Origin: Cymbomonas tetramitiformis
Taxonomy: Eukaryota; Chlorophyta; Pyramimonadophyceae; Pyramimonadales; Pyramimonadaceae
DNA length: 64,000 nucleotides
Direction of reading: 5' to 3'
NCBI GenBank assembly: GCA_001247695.2
Contig: LGRX02035477.1
Span: 31,067 to 95,066 of the forward strand
Below the pieces are notes generated by a model. That model was not told the origin of the DNA and did not search any database. It worked only from the letters and a program-made list of their open reading frames with translations. Below are positions 50,478-58,070 of this stretch, piece by piece. The position numbers and the translations under genes are program-made. Position 1 is the first letter of the stretch; the number at the start of each line of letters is the position of its first letter.

Positions 50478-50879
50478 GTGTGGGCCAACAAGCGACGGGG
50501 CCCCTACACGGTGGACAGGTTCGCTTCCGAGATCTCCGCGCAGCTGCCTCGGTACTACGCTGCGTGGAAGGACCCGAAGTGCGAAGGAGTGGACTCTCTG
50601 ACGTACGACTGGCGGGGGGAGAACAATTGGGTGAACCCCCCGTGGGCGCTGCTGGACGAGGTGGCGCACAAGCTGCGGGAGGAGGGGGCCGCTGCTACGG
50701 TGGTGGCTCCGTACTGGCCGGGACAGTCATGGTTCAGGGAGTTGGAGGCTCTGGCCACCGAGGTGGTGATCATGCCGCGGCGCAGGGACTCATTCACTCC
50801 GAGCAGGCTAGGAGGGTCCGAGCTGCTCGGGCCCTCAAAATGGGACGCTGTGATGTTCTTCATCGAGGCGCGCCCGTGA
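50478..50879 (+). CDS. DIRS adenine-N6-methyltransferase-like domain
   Basis: In frame with the RNase H but separated from it by one TGA (50472-50474). It has VDRFASEISAQLPRYYA, a central NNWVNPPWALLDEV (motif IV type NPPW), then TVVAPYWPGQSW and WDAVMFFIEA. Such Dam-like domains are known from DIRS elements. Possible roles are methylating the DNA copy or a structural leftover. In the ancestor it was presumably part of the RT-RNase H polyprotein. Confidence 0.8.
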   Translation: MWANKRRGPYTVDRFASEISAQLPRYYAAWKDPKCEGVDSLTYDWRGENNWVNPPWALLDEVAHKLREEGAAATVVAPYWPGQSWFRELEALATEVVIMPRRRDSFTPSRLGGSELLGPSKWDAVMFFIEARP

Positions 50880-51274
50880 GTTACTACGCTGCTGAAGTGC
50901 GAAGGAGCTCTGCTACGAGTACGACAGCGGGCAAGGTGACCGTGGGCTCTAAAATCGAGGTGTTCTGGAAGGACGATGACTGCTTCTACCCGGGTGTGGT
51001 GAAGGAGTTCAACGAGGACGGGAAGGCGCACGTGCTGTACGACGACGGCGACGAGGAGACGCTGGACCTGTCCAAGGAGAACTTCAAAATCATTAACAGC
51101 TCGGGCGTGTCGGAGCTGACGGACGAGGCAGCGGACGCGGACAACGAGAACATCGATTGCGGAGGCGACTACGAAGAGAACAAGCGCGGTGGTGCTGTAC
51201 AAAACTTCCTCACGCACTCACTGTGTGGAGGAGGAGTGAGTTGGGACAGTCCCGGCTCACAGGACTGGCAATGA
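50880..51274 (+). CDS. DIRS Tudor-like domain
   Basis: Open frame after the methyltransferase, beginning at the overlapping GTGAG. VGSKIEVFWKDDDCFYPGVV and HVLYDDGDEETLDLSKENF have the spacing and aromatic residues of a Tudor domain of the kind in plant PDS5-like proteins. Tudor domains bind methylated Lys or Arg on histones or other proteins. It may target integration or bind chromatin; that is inference. Confidence 0.65.
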
Positions 51275-52247
51275 AAATGCAGAGAAAAGCGCTGCTAGAC
51301 ACGACGATGAGCAACTACGGACCGAAGGCGCGGCGGTTCATTTTATTTTGTGAGCAGCACCAACGGCCGTGGCTGCCAGCAACGGAGGCGACTGTGTTGT
51401 TGTACATCGCCTCTGTGTTGCAGGACGGAGGCATCAAGTCAGCTTCCTTGCAGCCGTACCTGTCAGCCATCAACAACTACCACGAAGACCTGCGATTTCC
51501 TGGACCAACGAAGGGTCGTGCTGTGACCCGAGCTGTGAAAGGGATGGCAACCATCCAGGCGGAGCTTGCGGTGCAGGAGGAGAATATCGAGGCCCAGCGA
51601 ACTTGGCTGCCAACGGGACACGTACGACGTGTACACGAAGCAGCGCTGAAGCTGGCTCCGCGATCTTCTGAAGAGCTGCGACTGCTACGGGCCTTCTCCT
51701 ACGTGTTGCCTTTGTGACCTTTGGCAGACCGGACACGGGGACTTCGTTGTCAAGACAACACGTTCATTGTTGTGGCGACAGTGAATTCTCTGTGGTGCTG
51801 CTGAAAGAGAAAGGACGGCGACATCACCTGGTGAAGAGACGCCTGTGCATCCCCTGGAGGGGAGTGGCTCTTTTGAAGGAGCTGATCGAGCACTGGGAGT
51901 TTCACCGTGACACAGCTTGGAGCAGATCTGAGATGACTCAACCTGACGCCTACTGGCTGCTACCCGAGCACCCGAAGAACTTCAAGGCTTCAGTTGCTAA
52001 TGAGTGGATTGGTCTGGCTCTCAGCGAGCTGGATTGCAGACCCCCGGAAGGAGGTCATTTTTCTGCACACAGTACTCGGAAGTGTGCCACGACGTGTGCT
52101 CGAGCTGTAGGTGTAGCAATGGAGGAAGTGTGTTTCTTTGGAGGCTGGTCACAGTTCTCTTCCGCAGTGCAACACTACATTGACCCGACAGCTTTGAGGG
52201 ACGCAGACATAAACTATTACTTTGAGTGGTTAACATGGTCACAGTGA
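51230..52247 (+). pseudogene. DIRS tyrosine recombinase (one frameshift)
   Basis: The N-terminal core-binding part (TMSNYGPKARRFILFCEQHQ; LLYIASVLQDGG) ends at TGA 51715-51717 right after FSYVLPL. The next frame, opening with VTFGRPDTG, holds the catalytic part: GRPDTG (Arg), HSTRKCATTCARA (His-x-x-Arg), FFGGWSQ and VQHYID (nucleophile Tyr). A single-base change near 51714 separates the halves. The enzyme would integrate the circular DNA copy. Confidence 0.85.
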
Positions 52248-52296
52248 CAGAGATCAGATTTCTTTTGTGTGCCTCACAATTTCATCTTTGGTTTCA

Positions 52297-52489
52297 TGGC
52301 AAATGAGGATTCGAGCAAAAGAGAAATGTTCAAATTGGAGTGCAATAGATTTTTTGTGGTTTCAGACTTTCAGAATCCGTGACTCCTGCTGCAGTTGAGC
52401 CGAATGACACATGTAGCTCCGTGACACAAACAGTATGTACAAGTAGCCACGAAGAGACACGCCTGTTCAGCTCTGTTCCTTTTGCTCTT
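52297..52489 (+). repeat. DIRS repeats B1 and A2
   Basis: B1 (52297-52326) and A2 (52327-52489) abut exactly. Confidence 0.9.
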
Positions 52490-52651
52490 CCCACCGCTCC
52501 CGACCCAGAGGACTCTTTCCTTTTGGTGACTTGCACAGACAGTATGGACATCTCATCAAAACTTGAATTTAGAAAGCATTTAAAAAGCACAAAATGCATT
52601 TTAAAACACTTTACAAAATCATTTAATGAAATGTATTGCAGTGCCTGCCTT

Positions 52652-52681
52652 TGGCAAATGAGGATTCGAGCAAAAGAGAAA
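52652..52681 (+). repeat. DIRS repeat B2 (right end)
   Basis: 30 bp identical to B1; it marks the right terminus. Confidence 0.85.
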
Positions 52682-53026
52682 CCAACCAATGCAAAGCAAC
52701 ATGGAAAGATGATACGATGTGACCGATCGTCGCCAAACAACTGTTGGTCTCTGGGTTACGGAGTAAGCGGACCCTGCTGGCATGCCCCCCAGCTCCCGGT
52801 CGATGGATGGGACCTGTTGGTCCATGGTAAGGATATGCATACACTGAACGGCATGAGATCGGCAAGCAAAAGCCAGCCCACCATCATCCCAGTGGATGTG
52901 AGAAGCAAACCAAGAGCAGGGCAGGGCCGTGACAAGATACCACAAACACATACATATTCCCAACCCAAATGCAAAGCAGCATGGAAAGATGATACGATGT
53001 GAGGTAAGGATATGCATACACACACA
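52682..53026 (+). repeat. Duplicated flank with empty DIRS target site
   Basis: ATGCAAAGC(A/G)(A/G)CATGGAAAGATG and the 47291-47399 sequence recur here in tandem (52682-52722 and 52853-53003). GGATATGCATACAC occurs at 52829 and 53009, the motif that also ends both LINE copies. Confidence 0.75.
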
Positions 53027-54508
53027 CGGGCGGCCCAGATTGGGGTTGCGGTGAAGGGAGGGGCGGATCTGGGGGCCTTGGACCGGCACCCGGAATGGGT
53101 CTGTGTCAAGGCATACGCCAGGAATGCCTTCAATGAGGTGCACCGTGAGGCAATGTTTGAGGCTATCGAGCGGGGCTTCCCGGAGCTGTGGGCATGGACG
53201 GACCTTTGTTATGGGGTGGAGGCGAACCTGGGGTTTCGGCTGGGGGGCGTTGATGGCTCGGTGATGCGATTTGTCAAGTCGAAGGAGGGCACGCAGCAGG
53301 GGGACCCCCTGGGGCCACTTTACTTGGCTGCCCCGTTGCGGGTGGTGCTGGAGCGGGTTCAGGAGGGATACCCTAGCGTGGTCATCTTTGCCTACTTGGA
53401 TGACGCTTTCTTGCTGGGCCCTCCGGTTACCGGGGCGCTCGCGTATGAGACTTATATGGAGGAGGCAGTGGCGATTGGCCTGGATATTCAGCCGGTGGAG
53501 TCAGCGGCCTTCTTGCCTGAGGGGGACGCCAGTTGCTTCGAGGTCGGGATGCCGGGTGCACGGGGGGAGCTGGACTTCATCGATGTCTTGGGGGTGCCGG
53601 TGGGGAAGGCAGAGGCGGTCAGTGTGGAGATGTTGAAGAAGGTGGAGGAGTTATGTGGCATCCTGCCCCTCTTGAACAAGCTTGGGCATGCGCAGGCCCA
53701 GGGGCTCCTGCTTCGATTCTGTGCCCACCCGAGGCTGGGGTTCTGGCTGCGAGGTGTGCCGCCGGAGATGATGCGGGAGGCGGCTGAGGAGCATGACAGG
53801 AGGATGCAGGGGGCGTTGCGGGACTTGCTGCCTGGCGGTGGATTGGCGTGGCACTCCTGTGAGTTTGCCACCCTCCCGCATGGGATGGGCCTGACTAAGG
53901 CGGCGAGGGTGAGCAGTGCGGCCTGGCTTGGTGGGTTTGCGCAAGTCTGGGAGGATTTGCTTTTTCCGACAGTGATGGCGGGGACCGAGGACCTCGGGGC
54001 TGAGAGCGACTTGCCGTATGTAAATTCTTTGCAAGCGGCCATGCAGAAGGTGTCGGAGGCGATGGAGGTGATTGGGGAGGCGAGGGGAGCAAATGAGCAT
54101 TTGCCACCACAAGTGCCAAAGGCGGACGACGTCAAGAAGTTGAGTGATTACAGCAGGTCTCAAAAACGTGCCCAACGGGTCTATGCTGCTGTCCTCCACT
54201 CTGCGGATTGGCTTTGGCTGGCTGGGCACGTGGGGGCGTCTCGGCTCCCCTTGCTTTTCTCGGTGACCTGCAACAGCATTGGGCCTGCTTTCTTGAGGGG
54301 TGTTCCATGCTGCCCAGCCCTGGAGCTCAGTTCGGCGGAATACCGGGTGGCCCTGCGGCACATTCTTCATGCCGGGGGGGAGCGGGGGCCGGTGGAGGAA
54401 ATTGGTACTCTTTCATCCACCACAAACTGCAGAGGGTGCTGTTCGAGGTGGCAAAGTCTGCCTATCCCTTGGCGTCTGCATTGCACGATGACTTCGCAGG
54501 CTACCTGA
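53012..54508 (+). pseudogene. LINE copy 2: reverse transcriptase, frameshifted at the zinc finger
   Basis: An open frame through the RT: NAFNEVHREAMFEAIERGF, SKEGTQQGDPLGPLYLAAPL and FAYLDDAFLLGPP. It runs into a thumb/linker region. Near 54372 an 85-bp segment present in copy 1 is missing, which removes the CCHC finger and shifts the frame. The nuclease part continues in other frames (54400-55080). Hence no full protein. Confidence 0.8.
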
Positions 54509-55802
54509 CCGACTCACCGAACCATTGCCCGGATGTGACAGTGCTGGATGCGGAGGGACCGGGCCAGCATGTGCTGTTTGATGTGGCCACGGCGCGGCCA
54601 ATGTCGGATGCGCATCTGGGAGCGGCCATGATGGCCCCCCGGGGCGGCGGCGAAGAAGGTAGAGGAGAGCAAGGTGGCGATGTACGGGGATGTCCGCCCA
54701 CATCACTTCATCCCCTTTGGGGTGGAGGTGTACGGTGGCCTGGGGCCTGCGGCGTATGGATTCCTTCGGAAGACGCAGCGGCGCTTCAGGGAGCGGCGGT
54801 ACATGGAGGCGAACGCGGAAGGGGGAGAGCAGGTGGACAGCAATGGGGACGAGGACGAGGACGAGGAAGCGGCACGTGGCGGGGCGGTGGGCTGGAAGGA
54901 GAAGTGGGTCCGGCTGCTTGCTTTCGCGCTTGCACGGAGGGTTGCAGGGCTGATCATCAGGCGGGCTGTAGGGCGATGTCCGGCCGGAAGTGGGTGGCGT
55001 TGGGCTGGCGGAGGGCGTGTGAGAGGAGGCATGGGCCCGGACCTGGATCGGGGGAAGGCGGACCGACGGGAAGGGGCGGAAAGGTTGGCGCTGATGGACA
55101 GAGCGTGGCAGGACGCGTTCGAGGAGACAGACTATGCCACGCAGGATGGGTCTGGCGGTGGGACGCAGGAATCTGAGGGAACACAGCGTGAGCGGTCTGG
55201 GCAGGCTCCCGGTGAGGCAGGCGAGGCAGGCGCGATGGCATCGAGGCTTTTGGAGAGCATGGAGGACGTGCGGCGGGAGGTGGAGCATCTGGGCACTGTG
55301 GAGGGTCAAGGAGGGGGCACCACCGAGGCGCGATCTGGAGGGGCGCGGGCAGGCATAGGCGGGCTCAGCCAGGCGGCGTCAAGTGATGAAGATATCTTGA
55401 ATGAGTGGGATGACCTTTTGTCGCCGGGCCCGGGGAGTGGGGTCTGGACTCAGGAGCAGAGTGGGGCCTCGCCGGAGCAAGCAATGGCCTTGGCTGAGGG
55501 AGGGGTGGCCACCTTGATGGGGGCGAGTAGGCGGGTGGCCGGCCGGAGATATGGCTCGCGCAGATCGGGGGGCAGGGATGAACCGGCTTCAGGCACAAGG
55601 CGGCAGTGCGCTGGCGGTGCAGATGCAGAGGGGCTCGGGTGGCTCAGCGAGGCTTAGGGGGTCCCATTCTTCACTAGTGAGCTCCGGAGAATCCGGATAG
55701 GTGTCCCGAAGTGTGTGCTGAATCCTTTGATCCCCGGCGTGGGTACATAGTGCAGTCTCCTGTGGCTACGGGGTGCCAAAGGAGTCGCAAGGATGAGCAT
55801 AC
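53027..55802 (+). mobile_element. LINE with restriction-like endonuclease, copy 2 (5'-truncated)
   Basis: It starts within the RT (GGGCGGCCCAGATTGG) right after GGATATGCATACACACACAC and ends before GGATGAGCATACACACACA, so an approximately 20-bp target duplication is visible. Its RT frame is better preserved than in copy 1. Confidence 0.75.
54674..55657 (+). pseudogene. LINE copy 2: C-terminal tail after the nuclease
   Basis: The frame covers YGDVRPHHFIPFGVEVYGGL (end of the nuclease region), DEDEDEEAARGGA and a long Gly/Glu/Ala-rich tail to 55657. It is the continuation of the ORF lost by the 85-bp deletion. Confidence 0.6.
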
Positions 55803-56299
55803 ACACACATGTGGAGCAGATTGATCCGAAGATCCTGCAGCATGACAGAATCGGGCAGGCCGGTGATGTGTGTGGAAAGCGCATGGCGGATCAGGGTGTG
55901 CCTTTGGGTATCACTGAGCGGCACTATAGGGACAGCATGACGGATCAGGGTGTGCCTTTGGGTATCACTGAGCGGCACTATAGGGACAGCATGGCGGATC
56001 AGGGTGTGCCTTTGGGTATCACTGAGCGGCACTATAGGGACAGCATGGCGGATCAGGGTGTGCCTTTGGGTATCACTGAGCGGCACTATAGGGAAAGGAG
56101 GAGGTGTTTCGGGATACACGAGTCAGCTCCTCCTTACACGAGTCAGCTCCTTCTGGAATTCTGGAGGAAATTCATCAAGTTCCTCAAGTTTATAGTGCCC
56201 AGAGTAGACGCGGAGGTGCTGGTGCACTTACGGCCCTGGACGCATTTGCGACACGTGCATCTGCGGCAGTGGACTTGCAGGGGGCGGACCTTGTTGTGA
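55793..56299 (+). CDS. Repeat-containing ORF, unidentified
   Basis: 168 codons with four 18-residue repeats (GVPLGITERHYRDSM in each) made by a 54-bp tandem repeat at 55885-56095. It then reads RCFGIHESAPPYTSQ. No domain is recognised. The frame is preserved through the repeats because 54 is divisible by three, so it need not be a gene. Confidence 0.25.
   Translation: MSIHTHVEQIDPKILQHDRIGQAGDVCGKRMADQGVPLGITERHYRDSMTDQGVPLGITERHYRDSMADQGVPLGITERHYRDSMADQGVPLGITERHYRERRRCFGIHESAPPYTSQLLLEFWRKFIKFLKFIVPRVDAEVLVHLRPWTHLRHVHLRQWTCRGRTLL
55885..56095 (+). repeat. 54-bp tandem repeat, about four units
   Basis: Units share GATCAGGGTGTGCCTTTGGG and GAGCGGCACTATAGGGA. They differ at one or two positions. 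Confidence 0.9.
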
Positions 56300-56419
56300 G
56301 TTCAGAGGAGCTGAGAGGCAGCTCAGTGCAGCGGTCTTCAGTTTGGGCAGATTACATTCACTGACCATGGTGGCCCTCTTGTGGCATCGACGTAGGGATG
56401 TCGCGGATACACGATTCAT

Positions 56420-56773
56420 GTGGAAGATATTTCTCATTTGCTTGTGTGGAAGTTGGAGTACGTTGAAGCCCTTGAGGCTTATCGTACGGTGGTGAGGTCG
56501 ACTGGACGTGCTTTTCTGAACAAAGAGGCACAGACAAAGGAGGTAATGTACGTCCTGGATGTGCTGGAGCTACACTTGGACAATGCCTCTAAGATGGTGT
56601 CTGGACGGTCGAAGCAGTACTGCGAGGAGCACGGCGTCGTACAGCGAACAACTTTTCTGCATTTGCACGAGAACAACTCACGTGCCGAGACCATGAGAAG
56701 GTTGTTGCAGACTAAGGCGCGTGTAATGCTTCTCACTGCTGCTTGCCAGCAACAATATGGCCGTTGGCGATGA
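56420..56773 (+). CDS. Helical ORF, possibly an exon
   Basis: About 117 codons without an early ATG. The product is helical (EVMYVLDVLELHLDNASKM; AETMRRLLQTKARVMLLTA). No family is recognised and no splice partner is found. Confidence 0.3.
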   Translation: MEDISHLLVWKLEYVEALEAYRTVVRSTGRAFLNKEAQTKEVMYVLDVLELHLDNASKMVSGRSKQYCEEHGVVQRTTFLHLHENNSRAETMRRLLQTKARVMLLTAACQQQYGRWR

Positions 56774-58070
56774 GGAATGCAGTGTATCTGTTGAACAGGG
56801 TGGTGAAGGCTGGTCTGGGAATGAGGGCAAGCTTAGAGGGGACATCATGCGACAGGAATTGTCGATAGCAATATATGCTGAAATTATGAAAACAGATAGT
56901 ATTAGGTACTTTGAAAAGATAAAAGAAGGTAGTCGCACCAAGGCCTCTATGGTGACGGTGGGCAAGCCTTTCTCTCAAGACGCCCTTCACAACTCTATGC
57001 CATGCAGGCAGCAAACAACCCCTCGCAGAAGTTAGTTTCGGAGAGGCTGCAACGACTTGCGCGATGGTGAGGTGGCATGGGAGTGGAGAAAGTATATTTA
57101 CACCCCGCGCACGCTAAGACGCAAAAGGGCCGAATTCGAGCGGACGCACTGCCGCGAATGCGCACTCGGAGCAAGAAAGAACAGACACACGTTTTCGGCC
57201 TGTTGAATTCTTGAAATGATGAGAAAGTTTTAAAGGTCATAAACTGACCTATGGCCATATAAAGTTGAGAAATCTGAACATCAGATCGCGCTCACCACGC
57301 AACCCTGAACAGCAAGACGCAATCACCCCAATTTCACTCAAGCCGTACACGCATTGGGTGCAACAAGTTGAGCGACGACGAGGGTGGCATCAGAACCATG
57401 TATTTGAGGGGTTCACCGACGCTTGGGCCGCTCGTTCACAACGAGGCTCGGCGAGTAAGCTGGCTTGGGCGGATATGGATGCCTGGAAGTAGGCCTAGTC
57501 TAGCCGGGCAAAGGAAGATTCCGAAGCAAAGCTCTTGTACAGAACTTATGAGCCGTGCAAGTCTTGCAAATATCGCGCTGTGCGAAAGTAACCACGCCGG
57601 TCAGCAGTTTTCTATTCTTGAAACCCAAGAAACAGGATGGCTTTTGAGAATGTGTCGTGTTCGGAAACTTGTTCGGATATAATCCGGTGGAATTGACGGC
57701 TGAATTACTGACCAACACATTATCCGTTTTGCGTTTAGGGGTTTCGAAAACTGAGAATTCTCTGATCTGCGAGCGGTGACTGGAAGTATGACAGTCACCA
57801 GGAGCCGATCTGAAAACTGAGGTTTTCTGATCGGTCGGAAGCTTGTCGGAGGCGAGGGATGTTGAAGCGGTGGACACGCTCACGGGCCGGGGGGGATAGG
57901 TACATAGGTACCTATCCCCTGTCATCGTCTGACGTCTTCGATCATAAGCTTATCGACTGTCATCATTTTTCCAATCGTCCTCACCGGTGAACTGCACTGA
58001 ACTGAACTGAACTGAACTGAACCGCTTCAGCAGGAAAAGCAGGTGAATTCATTCGCCTTCTTCAGGGACG
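56774..58070. other. No recognisable gene
   Basis: Only short unrelated frames. A (CTGAA)n run lies at 57995-58021, just ahead of the glycosyltransferase gene. Confidence 0.45.

Larger units (their letters stand above)
47400..52681 (+). mobile_element. DIRS-type tyrosine-recombinase retrotransposon
   Basis: Terminal structure: A1 (47400-47562), coding region, B1 (52297-52326) abutting A2 (52327-52489), then B2 (52652-52681). A1 and A2 are each 163 bp; B1 and B2 are each 30 bp. This A1...B1A2...B2 order is the split direct repeat of PAT/Ngaro-type DIRS elements. There is no target duplication: the related empty site at 52930-52985 joins TACATATTC directly to CCAACC. The coding region has gag-like, RT, RNase H, methyltransferase, Tudor-like and recombinase parts, with several frameshifts. 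Confidence 0.9.

Noticed and set aside
50478..50879. Bacterial contamination (Dam-like methyltransferase)
   Set aside because: The domain lies between RNase H and recombinase of a DIRS element with split direct repeats, a known eukaryotic arrangement.
48836..51274. Single 812-aa protein
   Set aside because: Domain similarity moves between frames within this span; the long frame is partly a shadow (RNase H and methyltransferase are in another frame).
47400..52681. Ordinary LTR retrotransposon because of the 163-bp direct repeats
   Set aside because: The repeats do not have TG...CA ends or target duplications, the right side has B1A2B2 order, and a tyrosine recombinase replaces the integrase.
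52619..53143. 174-codon minus-strand frame
   Set aside because: It is made of the duplicated flank of the DIRS/LINE insertions and carries no domain; the repeat explains the open frame.
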